The notes under the pieces were generated by a model. It searched no databases. It saw only the letters and a list, made by a program, of their open reading frames with translations, and was not told where the DNA came from. This document shows, one piece after another, positions 36,456 through 44,813 of a stretch of DNA of 64,000 nucleotides. Both the position numbers and the translations under genes were made by a program. Source of the DNA: Pseudogemmobacter bohemicus (GTDB taxonomy: Bacteria; Pseudomonadota; Alphaproteobacteria; Rhodobacterales; Rhodobacteraceae); assembly GCF_003290025.1 (NCBI RefSeq), contig NZ_QNHG01000001.1, positions 871,249 to 935,248 of the forward strand. Reading direction: 5' to 3'. Positions within the stretch are counted from its first letter, which is position 1. The number at the start of each line of letters is the position of its first letter.

Positions 36456-37397
36456 TCAATCCGCCGGGATAGTTCGCCCCATTTCTCTTGCGAGGGTGAG
36501 CAAATTGCGAAGCGCCGCGCTACAGTTGAATGGCGACCAGACGGCCGAGAAAGGAACCGGCTCCGGTTCGTCCGCGACCGGAAGGAAAGTAACGTCGGAA
36601 GTTCGTAGCAGCGACGTAGCCGCGCCGACGATGGTGACGCCGAAGCCCTGTCCGACCATGGAAAGCAGCGTGCCGCGCTCGACATCGAAGCGTTGGATAG
36701 ATGATGCCGGCCAGCGTCCGGCAAGGCGCAGCACGATATGGTCATGGACTTGTGGGCCGGTGCCGCCGTGCCGGGCAAGGAACGTCTCGCCCGCTAGATC
36801 GGCCCAGGTGACGGCGGCTTGCTTGGCGAGCCGATGCCTATCCGGCAGCGCGGCGACCAGCGGTTCGGTCCATATCCGCCGCGTGTGGCAGTCGGGTAGC
36901 TCGGGCGTGCCTGCCATGAATACGATGTCCAGACGGTCGGCGCGCAATTGCATAACCGCATCGCGTGCCGTGCCTTCCGTGATCTCGACTTCGATGCCGG
37001 GATAGTCTTCGCGATACTGTCCGATCAGTCCTGCGAGGAAGCTGCGAGGGATCAGGGCATGGACGCCGATGCGCAGGCGTCCGCACTCTCCTGACGCCGC
37101 CATGCCGGCGGTCTTCACGGCATGGTCGAGTTGATCGACGCCGGCCGCAACATGCTCGACGAACTGGCGACCGGCCTCTGTCAGCCGGACGCCTCGCGCA
37201 TGGCGCTCGAACAGCAAAACGCCAAGGTCTTGCTCCAGCGTCTTCACGCGAGCACTGACGCTCGACAGGCTGACGCCGAGTGCGTTCGCAGCGTGCCGGA
37301 AGTTCAGATATTCGGCGACGGCGAGCGTTTGAATGAGGGACGCGAGGGGAATGCGTGAACCCAACGAGGTCGGCACTCCCCATTTGCGGTCGATCAT
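36456..37397 (-). CDS. LysR family transcriptional regulator
   Basis: A 313-residue regulator. The start at 37397 (MIDRKWGVPTSLGSR) is chosen over an upstream ATG. An N-terminal HTH, IQTLAVAEYLNFRHAANALG plus SLSSVSARVKTLEQDLGVLL, is classic LysR. The effector domain follows (LRIGVHALIPRSFLAGLIGQ; DIVFMAGTPELPDCHTRRIW). It is the first cargo gene after traG and lies downstream of the outer-membrane factor gene on the same strand. Whether it controls the efflux operon or is part of another cargo event is not visible. Confidence 0.9.
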   Translation of the reverse strand: MIDRKWGVPTSLGSRIPLASLIQTLAVAEYLNFRHAANALGVSLSSVSARVKTLEQDLGVLLFERHARGVRLTEAGRQFVEHVAAGVDQLDHAVKTAGMAASGECGRLRIGVHALIPRSFLAGLIGQYREDYPGIEVEITEGTARDAVMQLRADRLDIVFMAGTPELPDCHTRRIWTEPLVAALPDRHRLAKQAAVTWADLAGETFLARHGGTGPQVHDHIVLRLAGRWPASSIQRFDVERGTLLSMVGQGFGVTIVGAATSLLRTSDVTFLPVADEPEPVPFSAVWSPFNCSAALRNLLTLAREMGRTIPAD

Positions 37398-37514
37398 GGG
37401 TGTTGAACGCCGCCGCCGCACCGTTTCACCTGTGCTCGGTCAATCGACGGCGACCGTCGCGCCGGACACCGGGAACATTGTGAATGTCTGACCGGAAAAT
37501 CAGTGGCAGACCGA

Positions 37515-38924
37515 TCATGAGACGGCGGCCTCCCATCCGCCCCCTAGTGCCTTGTAGAGAGCGACAACGGCCATCAGCTCGCCGACGCGAGCATCAAGGC
37601 TCGCACGCTCCGCAGCGCTGTATGCGGATTGCGCGTCCAGCAATATCGTTAGGTCGTCCTCGCCAGCCTGGTAGCGCTGGCGGGCAAGATCGACCGCAGC
37701 GGCCGCCTGCGTTGTCGCCCCCTCCGCTTTCCGGCGCATGATCTGTGCGGCGGCATATCGGTTAAGCGCCGTCTCACTGTCGGTAAGCGCGCCCGTTACG
37801 CTCCGCTCGTAGCGGATCATGGCTGCATCGGCTCGGGCATCCGCCGCCCGAATCTGCGCTCGGATGCGCCCCATGGAGAATATGGGCCAATGGAAGCTCG
37901 GCCCAACTTGCAATCGTGTGCTCGCCCCCGATGCCAGATCGCCTGCGCTCTGAGCTTGCTGACCAATCGACCCAATGAGCGATAGTCGCGGAAAGAGGTC
38001 AGCCGTGGCCACGCCAACGTCAGCGGTGAAAGCCGCCAATTCGCGCTCTGCCTGACGTATATCCGGGCGTCGCCTTAACAGTTCGGATGGAAGCCCAGCC
38101 GTAACCTGCGATGGAGCAACCGGAAGCGACCCAGGGCTCAACAGCCGAAGTGAAGTCGCCCCCGGTGCTTGGCCAGTTAGCAAGGATAAGCGATAGGCTG
38201 CCGCGCGCGCGTCGGCCTCAATCCCATCAAGGCTTACGCTGGCTGCCCGAGCCTGTGTGTCGGCACGAGCAAAGTCAAAGCGCGACGCCTCGCCGGCCCT
38301 AAACCGCCTTTCGACCAGGCTGGCGATGGCCTGCTGTGCGTTGGCGTCTGCGCGAGCAACCAACAGCCTAGTTTGGGAACCGCGTAGATCGACGTAGCTT
38401 CGGACAACCTCTGCGATCACCTGTAAGATGACATTGCGCCGGGCTTCCTGAATTGCCTCTGCACGGGCGTCCGCCGCTTCGATGCTACGCCGTGTTCGGC
38501 CCCATAGGTCGATTTCCCACGACGCATCGAATCCGAAATCGAAAAGGGAAAATTGAGGATCGAACCCCGGAACATTGGCAACCGGCAATTGACCGTTTTC
38601 GCTGACGCGGTTCGCCGTGGCCGCGCCGGATAATGCTGCATCTGGACCGGCGCGACCGCGTGCGACGTCGCGCAGCGCCCGCGCTTCGCGTAGGCGCGCT
38701 TCCGCCTCCCGAACGTCGTGGTTGCTGGTTACTGCCAATTCCACAAGTTCAACGAGCTGTGGATCATTGAACGAGCGCCACCAATCTTCATCAATCGGAT
38801 GTGGGTTGGCAGCCGAAATCCAGCCGGGCGCCACCGCCGGGCTGGATTCGACATAGCTTGGTCCGACCGTGCAGGCCGCAACGCTAAGAGAGGCTAGTAG
38901 TGCCGGGAACGGGGGATGACGCAT
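37515..38924 (-). CDS. outer-membrane efflux lipoprotein, NodT/TolC type
   Basis: A 469-residue outer-membrane factor. Lipobox LASLSVAACTVGPSY (Cys about residue 18). The first of two OEP repeats begins IDEDWWRSFNDPQLVELVEL; further on are VRSYVDLRGSQTRLLVARAD and FTADVGVATADLFPRLSLIG, typical NodT. It would complete a tripartite pump with the membrane fusion protein and ABC permeases encoded upstream; the operon order is TetR, HlyD, ATPase, permease, permease, this gene, with tight spacing (3 bp to the permease). Confidence 0.92.
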   Translation of the reverse strand: MRHPPFPALLASLSVAACTVGPSYVESSPAVAPGWISAANPHPIDEDWWRSFNDPQLVELVELAVTSNHDVREAEARLREARALRDVARGRAGPDAALSGAATANRVSENGQLPVANVPGFDPQFSLFDFGFDASWEIDLWGRTRRSIEAADARAEAIQEARRNVILQVIAEVVRSYVDLRGSQTRLLVARADANAQQAIASLVERRFRAGEASRFDFARADTQARAASVSLDGIEADARAAAYRLSLLTGQAPGATSLRLLSPGSLPVAPSQVTAGLPSELLRRRPDIRQAERELAAFTADVGVATADLFPRLSLIGSIGQQAQSAGDLASGASTRLQVGPSFHWPIFSMGRIRAQIRAADARADAAMIRYERSVTGALTDSETALNRYAAAQIMRRKAEGATTQAAAAVDLARQRYQAGEDDLTILLDAQSAYSAAERASLDARVGELMAVVALYKALGGGWEAAVS

Positions 38925-38927
38925 GGG

Positions 38928-40052
38928 CTACTCCATCCGAGCGCGGAAAAGAATTGCCGAAACGGTCAGCGTGACGGACGCGATAGCCGCTAGCGGCCAT
39001 GTGTTCGCGAGAATGACCGCCGCCGGCATGTCTTTCAGGAAGACGCCTTCGGAGACGACGAGGAAATGCCGGCAGGGATTGGCGAAAGCGATCACCTGTA
39101 GCCAGCCGGGCATGTTATCGACTGGAGTGGCGAAGCCGGACAGCAGAATTAGCGGCACCGTCACCAGAAACATGCCGAGAAAGGCTTGTTGCTGGGTTTG
39201 CGACAACGTGGATACCAGCATCCCGACGCCGATCAGCGACACTACATAGAAGAACAGAGAGAAGTAGAACGACGCCACGGAGCCGGTAAGCGGCACTCCG
39301 AAGACCGTGGGGATAAGGATCACATAGAGCGTGGCATTGAAGAATCCGATCAGCAAAGGCGGTGCCATCTTGCCAATGAGGATTTCGTGGACCCTCAACG
39401 GCGAAACCATAAGCTGATCGAAGGTGCCTAGCTCCCGCTCGCGGGCAACGGATTGAGCCGTAATCGACAAGGTGCCGGTTGCGCCCAGGGTCACAAGCAA
39501 CGCCGGCATCACGAACCAAAGGTATATCAGCGCGGGATTGAACCAGTTGGTGACGACGGTTCGGGTAGTGGACTGCCCTGGAGTTGCGGCGGGGCGCGCT
39601 TCGGCTGCGACCTGGCCAATGATCTGTTGCAGGTATGAGGAAACGATCTGCGATGCGTTCGAGCGTCGCCCGTCTAGGACGATCTGAACCTCGCCAATCT
39701 GCCCGCCCTCGATAGCCGCGCTGAATCGCGAATCGAAACTGAGAACGGCGATGACCTGCTGATTGTTGATTGCCTCCCGCATGTCGTCGGGCGAGGCGAG
39801 CGGCACGATGCGGCCGACGTTGGGGCTGCCTGCCACCCGCGAAACAATTTCATGGCTCCAGATGCCGGAATCGCGGTCGAGCACGCCAACGTCGAAGTTG
39901 CGCACTTCCAATGTCGCTGCGAATCCGAACAGGACGAGTTGGAGCAAGGGAGGCGCAATAAGGGTGATGCGAGCCCTGGGGTCGCGAAAGACCGCCCATA
40001 GCTCTTTCACGATGATCGCAGATAGTCGCGCGAAGCTGGCGGAACTCATCAT
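38928..40052 (-). CDS. ABC-2 type efflux permease, YbhR-like
   Basis: A 374-residue ABC-2 permease. The start at 40052 (MMSSASFARLSAIIVKE) overlaps the stop of the second permease gene. One N-terminal membrane helix (ARITLIAPPLLQLVLFGFAA) precedes a large periplasmic domain (residues 50-180), then five helices with the conserved ARERELGTFDQLMVSPLRVH coupling helix. C-terminal segment LLSGFATPVDNMPGWLQVI is typical. It acts as a half-transporter with the neighbouring permease. Confidence 0.9.
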   Translation of the reverse strand: MMSSASFARLSAIIVKELWAVFRDPRARITLIAPPLLQLVLFGFAATLEVRNFDVGVLDRDSGIWSHEIVSRVAGSPNVGRIVPLASPDDMREAINNQQVIAVLSFDSRFSAAIEGGQIGEVQIVLDGRRSNASQIVSSYLQQIIGQVAAEARPAATPGQSTTRTVVTNWFNPALIYLWFVMPALLVTLGATGTLSITAQSVARERELGTFDQLMVSPLRVHEILIGKMAPPLLIGFFNATLYVILIPTVFGVPLTGSVASFYFSLFFYVVSLIGVGMLVSTLSQTQQQAFLGMFLVTVPLILLSGFATPVDNMPGWLQVIAFANPCRHFLVVSEGVFLKDMPAAVILANTWPLAAIASVTLTVSAILFRARME

Positions 40053-41176
40053 GCGATCCTCCGGCGCGTCACTCGGAAGGCGAGGCCGAAGAACAGGAGG
40101 CCGAAACCCAGCATCGCCAGGATGCTGCGAACGAACATCGGCCAAAGATCGCCGACCACGAAAACGCTGGTCAGGGGCGGGATGAAGTAGCGGGCTGGAA
40201 CCGCATAGGTCATCCCCTGAATGAATTTCGGCATCGAGCCGATCTCGAACAGAAATCCAGACAGCAGCAGGCCCGGCATAAATGCCGTGAGCAACGCAAC
40301 CTGACTGGCCACGAACTGATTTTTCGTCGCCGCCGAAATCAGCAAGCCTTGGCCCAATGCCGGCATGAGGAAGGCCGCGCCAACCGCATACAGCGCGAGG
40401 ATCGACCCTCTAAAGGGCACGCCGAACAGGAAGACGGCCACGACGACGCAGAGCGTCATCGAACCGAGCCCGAGCACGAAATAAGGAATGATTTTCGTGG
40501 CCAGGAACTCGCCCATGCTGACGGGCGTAGCCATCAACGCTTCGAGCGTGCCGCGCTCCCATTCCCGCGCGACGACGAGCGCGGTCAGAAGCGTCCCGAT
40601 CATCGTCATGACAATGCTGATCGAGCCGGGAATGAGAGCGAAGCGACTTTCGAGGCCCGGATTGAACCAGAAGCGGGGCAGCGGGGCGATTGCGGGAGCT
40701 AGTCGCACGCCACGATCCAATGCACGGCCTTCCGCCCAGGTGGCCCGCACACCTTCGGCATAGGCGGCAACAAAGGATGCCGTGTTCGGCAGCGAGCCAT
40801 CGGTAATCACCTGGATCGGTGCGTCGATCCCGGCTGCGACCCTCTGGCCGAAATCACTCGGAATGACCACGATGCCCCGGATATGCCCGGCGATCAGTTC
40901 ATCCTTGAGCGAAGTCACGTCGCGCCGGGATTGAACCTCAAACCACCGGGATGATCGGTAAGCCCCCGCTAGGCTGGCCGCCGCTTCGCTGGAATCTTGA
41001 ACCGCCAAGCCGATCCGCGTCCTCGCCGTATCGAGAGACACGCCGTATCCAAACAGGAAAAGCAGGAGCAGCGGCAGCACAAAGGCGATCAGCATCGTCG
41101 AGGGGTCGCGGAGAATCTGTAGCGACTCCTTGACGAGCAGGGCCATGAAGCGTCGAGGATAGAAGCGGTCGTTCAT
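40049..41176 (-). CDS. ABC-2 type efflux permease, YbhS-like
   Basis: A 375-residue ABC-2 permease. N-terminal LLVKESLQILRDPSTMLIAF and FVLPLLLLFLFGYGVSLDTA are typical of YhhJ/YbhS-like proteins. A periplasmic domain follows, then five helices. The coupling helix reads VAREWERGTLEALMATPVSM. It overlaps both neighbours by four bases, so the three genes form one translationally coupled unit. Confidence 0.92.
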   Translation of the reverse strand: MNDRFYPRRFMALLVKESLQILRDPSTMLIAFVLPLLLLFLFGYGVSLDTARTRIGLAVQDSSEAAASLAGAYRSSRWFEVQSRRDVTSLKDELIAGHIRGIVVIPSDFGQRVAAGIDAPIQVITDGSLPNTASFVAAYAEGVRATWAEGRALDRGVRLAPAIAPLPRFWFNPGLESRFALIPGSISIVMTMIGTLLTALVVAREWERGTLEALMATPVSMGEFLATKIIPYFVLGLGSMTLCVVVAVFLFGVPFRGSILALYAVGAAFLMPALGQGLLISAATKNQFVASQVALLTAFMPGLLLSGFLFEIGSMPKFIQGMTYAVPARYFIPPLTSVFVVGDLWPMFVRSILAMLGFGLLFFGLAFRVTRRRIA

Positions 41177-42903
41177 GCGGCCTCCCGCTTTCGATCCGTT
41201 TCCTCGATCAACGCAATGAAAGCGTCCTCCATCGTAAGGTCTGTGCCGCCACTGATTTCAGCCGCGCGGGTTTTGAGGTCTTCGGGCGTGCCTTGGGCGA
41301 TTTCCTGCGCGCGATAGATCAGCGCTATGCGGTCGCAATATTCCGCTTCTTCCATAAAGTGGGTGGTGACGAGCACCGTCACGCCGCGTTGCACGAGGCC
41401 GTTGATGTGCAACCAGAACTCGCGGCGGGTGATAGGGTCCACGCCCGATGTCGGCTCATCCAAGAAAAGCACGGGCGGTTGATGGAGCACGGCGCAGGCA
41501 AGCGAGAGCCGTTGCTTGAAGCCCAGCGGCAATGTTCCGCTGTTCACCGGCAGATGACGTTCAAGCTGGAAAATGTCGATGACGCGCGCAACGGCCTCGG
41601 CCCGCTGGCGTCGATTCAAGCCATAGGCTCCGGCGAAGAAGTCCAGATTTTGTTTGACGCTAAGATCGCCATACAAAGAAAATTTCTGCGCCATGTAGCC
41701 GAGAGACTGACGCGCCTCCGCGCTGGCGGTGCGAAGATCATGGCCAGCAACGCGGCCTTCGCCCGCTGTCGGCGTGAGAAGCCCGCAAAGCATCTTGAAG
41801 GTCGTGGACTTGCCAGCGCCATTCGGCCCCAGAAGGCCGAATATTCGGCCTTGCGGCACGGAGAATGTGATGTCGCCTGCCGCCGTGAACGTCCCAAAAA
41901 CCTTGGTAAGCCCTCGCGCCTCGATGGCCGGCGCGTCGGACTTTTCGATAGGCTTGTAGCTCGCGGCGAGTTGGCTGACGCCTTTCGGTCCTCCACCAAG
42001 GATGTCAATGAACGCATCCTCAAATCGCGGCTGCACGGCTTCGATTCGGTCGCCCTGCGACATTCCGAATCGTTCTGTGGTCGGCGCAGCAGCGCCTTCG
42101 TCCATGAGGACGCGAACGGAAGCGCCCTGAATGGTGGCGTCCTTTACATCGTCGCGAAGGACAAGGCTGGCGAGTAAAGACCGCCGGCTTTCGGAAGGAC
42201 CAAACAGACGATAGGTCCGACCTTCGACACGGGATGTCAGCCGCTTCGGCGGTCCACTGAACAGCAGCTTGCCTTCGTTCAGCAGGAATACCGTATCGCA
42301 CTTCTCGGCCTCGTCGAGATAGGCGGTGGACCAGACGACGCCCATGCCCTCCGTCGTGAGCTGGCGGACCATCGCCCATAGTTCCCGTCTGGCCACGGGA
42401 TCGACGCCAACGCCAGGCTCATCAAGCAGCAGCACGCGAGGGGGCCGCACCAGCGCGCAGGCGAGGCCCAGCTTTTGCTTCATGCCACCCGATAGACGGC
42501 CAGCCAACCGGGGGCGGAATCGCTCAAGGTCCGTGAAAGACAGGAGTTGGGAAAAGCGCTCCGTGCGTTCTTTCCCTGGGGGTAAGCCGCGAAGATCAGC
42601 GTAGAGTGAAAGGTTCTCGATAACCGACAGGTCTTCGTAGAGTCCGAAGCGTTGCGGCATGTAGCCTAGTGCCGATCTATCGGCCGCGATGGCGGGCTCG
42701 CCGAGAAGGGTAACTTCCCCTTCATCCGGGTCGAGCAATCCGGCGAGCAAACGGATCAGGGTTGTCTTGCCCGCGCCATCAGGGCCGACCAAGCCGGTCA
42801 TCACGCCGCCCATCACCTCCATGCTCACGGCATCAAGTGCCGGGGCTGCATTGGGCGCGAAGCGTTTGGTGACATCTACAGCGTGGGCGACTGCCTCTGT
42901 CAT
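41173..42903 (-). CDS. double ABC ATPase (two fused nucleotide-binding domains), YbhF-like
   Basis: A 576-residue protein with two complete ATPase domains. First: Walker A VGPDGAGKTTLIRLLAG (about residue 38), signature LSGGMKQKLGLACAL, Walker B VLLLDEPGVGVDP. Second, from about residue 325: Walker A LLGPNGAGKSTTFKMLCG, signature LPLGFKQRLSLACAV (LPLG in place of LSGG), Walker B VLFLDEPTSGVDP, with VTTHFMEEAEYCDR. This is the YbhF architecture and energises the two ABC-2 permeases. The non-canonical second signature may make one site less active. Confidence 0.93.
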   Translation of the reverse strand: MTEAVAHAVDVTKRFAPNAAPALDAVSMEVMGGVMTGLVGPDGAGKTTLIRLLAGLLDPDEGEVTLLGEPAIAADRSALGYMPQRFGLYEDLSVIENLSLYADLRGLPPGKERTERFSQLLSFTDLERFRPRLAGRLSGGMKQKLGLACALVRPPRVLLLDEPGVGVDPVARRELWAMVRQLTTEGMGVVWSTAYLDEAEKCDTVFLLNEGKLLFSGPPKRLTSRVEGRTYRLFGPSESRRSLLASLVLRDDVKDATIQGASVRVLMDEGAAAPTTERFGMSQGDRIEAVQPRFEDAFIDILGGGPKGVSQLAASYKPIEKSDAPAIEARGLTKVFGTFTAAGDITFSVPQGRIFGLLGPNGAGKSTTFKMLCGLLTPTAGEGRVAGHDLRTASAEARQSLGYMAQKFSLYGDLSVKQNLDFFAGAYGLNRRQRAEAVARVIDIFQLERHLPVNSGTLPLGFKQRLSLACAVLHQPPVLFLDEPTSGVDPITRREFWLHINGLVQRGVTVLVTTHFMEEAEYCDRIALIYRAQEIAQGTPEDLKTRAAEISGGTDLTMEDAFIALIEETDRKREAA

Positions 42904-42904
42904 T

Positions 42905-43912
42905 TCACTGGCCCGCCCCTGGGTCCGGGCTCTGCTGGAGCCTCACGGTCACGGGCTGACCTTGACGGAGACGGTCATCGGGATCGGTGACGTTGATCCT
43001 CAAACGATAAACGAGGTCGGCGCGCAGTTGTTCGGTCTGGACCGTCCTCGGCGTAAATTCAGCGGTTGGTGAAATGAAGCCGATGACGCCACGATAGACT
43101 TTGGGGTTGCCGTCAGTGGTTACGAACACGGTCATGCCGGGCGCGATCCGCCCAAGGTCGGGTTCGGCAACATAGGCGCGCACCCGGATCGGCCGATTGA
43201 TGGTAAGCGTGAAGATGGTTGCGCCGGATTGGACGATGGCACCGGGCTCGGCCGCTCGCGTGAGGATCGTGCCAGCGTCCGGTGCTTTAAGCGTCGTGTC
43301 GGCCAGATTGGTTTTCACCCTATCGCGTTCTGCTATCGCCGCCGCGAGTTGCGCCTCCGCTGCCGCGATGTCTTCGACGCGAGAGCCGGCGCGAAGCAAC
43401 GCCAATGCTTCCTCTGCCGCCCGAAGCTGCGCCTCGGCGGCGAGGTATTCAGCCTCGGCGGCCTCGAAAACCGATTGGGATACAGCGCCGGTCGCAACCA
43501 GCGCCCGGCGACGCTGGAAGGCTTCTCGTGTTCGCACCATGTCCGCCCTTCGGACGGCGACCGCAGCCTCCGCCTGGGCAATTTCCTGGGGTCGATTCCC
43601 GTTGCGCCGTTTTTCGAGTTCGGCGCGGGCGGTCGCAACCTGCGCTTCCGCACCCGCCAGCGCGTCGATGAATGGCTGTTGGTCAAGCTGCGCCAGAGTT
43701 GCCCCAGCCTCGACCGAAGCACCTTCATCAATCGGCATTTCGGCGATACGACCCGCAACGCGAAACCCGAGATTCACCTGACGAATATCGACATTCCCAT
43801 AAAGGACCAGCCCCTCGTTGGGCTTGTCCAAGAAGCCGAAGCCGCGAGTGTAGTATCCCGCCGCTGCGACGCCCGCGATGATGACTGCCAGGATGATGAT
43901 GCGGCGGGACAC
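42905..43912 (-). CDS. HlyD/membrane fusion protein, YbhG-like
   Basis: A 335-residue periplasmic adaptor. A GTG start at 43912 overlaps the TetR stop by one base. An N-terminal anchor (IIILAVIIAGVAAAGYYT) leads to a lipoyl half-motif (RVAGRIAEMPIDEGASVEAG), a long alpha hairpin (residues 85-190, with repeating AEAQLRAAEEAL-type heptads), the second half-motif DAGTILTRAAEPGAIVQSGA and a beta barrel. It should bridge the ABC complex and the outer-membrane factor. Confidence 0.92.
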   Translation of the reverse strand: MSRRIIILAVIIAGVAAAGYYTRGFGFLDKPNEGLVLYGNVDIRQVNLGFRVAGRIAEMPIDEGASVEAGATLAQLDQQPFIDALAGAEAQVATARAELEKRRNGNRPQEIAQAEAAVAVRRADMVRTREAFQRRRALVATGAVSQSVFEAAEAEYLAAEAQLRAAEEALALLRAGSRVEDIAAAEAQLAAAIAERDRVKTNLADTTLKAPDAGTILTRAAEPGAIVQSGATIFTLTINRPIRVRAYVAEPDLGRIAPGMTVFVTTDGNPKVYRGVIGFISPTAEFTPRTVQTEQLRADLVYRLRINVTDPDDRLRQGQPVTVRLQQSPDPGAGQ

Positions 43913-44598
43913 TATGCGCCCCCCACATTCGGGGAGGCAGGCGCAATGGACCCAACGAGTTCAACCACCAAAGCCTCAATGGCTGCTAGGCCGTTGTCGT
44001 CTATCGTCTCCCAATCGAGCGCGGCGAGGACCGAAGCGCGCCCCATCCTGAACATGAGGACGCTTCCAACCAATGCGAGGGTTCTGAGGCGCACATGCTC
44101 GGAAGCAGAGTCTTCGTCGAGCAAGGTTCCAATTAGATGGTCACATATATTGAGCAGCGGCCCCATCAAGTCGTCGTAGAGGCAACGAAAGGCCGTAGTC
44201 GGCTGCATCTGCTCGCGGATAATGAAGCGCGCCCAAGGCTCGGAACGGCTGCTCACGAATAGCGCCGCCATCCGCTGAATGATTTCGGTCAGCAGGCGGC
44301 GTGCCTCATCCGTGCCAAGCGGCGTTCCCGAGCGCGCTTCTTCGACACGGGCAAAGACGAGGCTTCGCAGCGGGGCGATATGATCCTTGATGCCATCCCC
44401 GATGGAGGTGGCCGCAGCTAGGTAAAGTCCCTCCTTGTTCCCGAAGTTGTAGGCGATTGCCTGCTGGTTTGCCCCGGCCTTCTCGCAAAGCATCCGGGTC
44501 GTCGCGCCGTCGAAACCGACACGCCCGAAAACATCCACGGCTGCGATAAGCAGCTTCTCGCGAGTTTGATCGCCGCGCTCGATCCTTCGTCCCGACAT
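43912..44598 (-). CDS. TetR family regulator, CecR (YbiH)-like
   Basis: A 228-residue repressor. The N-terminal HTH is TREKLLIAAVDVFGRVGFDG then ATTRMLCEKAGANQQAIAYNFG. The C-terminal domain includes FIIREQMQPTTAF, as in the DUF1956/CecR group that controls ybhGFSR efflux genes. It is first in the efflux operon, so it should be autoregulated; a 38-bp palindrome at 44701-44738, about 105 bp upstream, is the likely operator. Confidence 0.92.
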   Translation of the reverse strand: MSGRRIERGDQTREKLLIAAVDVFGRVGFDGATTRMLCEKAGANQQAIAYNFGNKEGLYLAAATSIGDGIKDHIAPLRSLVFARVEEARSGTPLGTDEARRLLTEIIQRMAALFVSSRSEPWARFIIREQMQPTTAFRCLYDDLMGPLLNICDHLIGTLLDEDSASEHVRLRTLALVGSVLMFRMGRASVLAALDWETIDDNGLAAIEALVVELVGSIAPASPNVGGA

Positions 44599-44700
44599 GT
44601 CGCCCGTGCTCCATTCTTCATCTTGGGGAACTGAAAGCCGCCATTCGCTCGCTCGCGACGAGTGCCGGCCCCGTGTCCCACGGTCAGCATTAGCGTGGAT

Positions 44701-44738
44701 CAGACACTAAATCAATCACATGATTTAGTTTACGTCTG
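44701..44738. promoter_or_regulatory. palindromic operator upstream of the efflux operon
   Basis: CTAAATCA-ATCACA-TGATTTAG is a perfect 8-bp inverted repeat (44707-44728) inside a larger one, CAGAC (44701-44705) and GTCTG (44734-44738). It lies in the AT-richest part of the gap upstream of the TetR gene and fits a TetR dimer site. Confidence 0.7.
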
Positions 44739-44813
44739 GTGAATGAGCTAGGTCAGGCCGGTGGACTGTGGGTATCCGGCATCAGCGCTGCCAGCATCGC
44801 GGTCGAAACAGCA

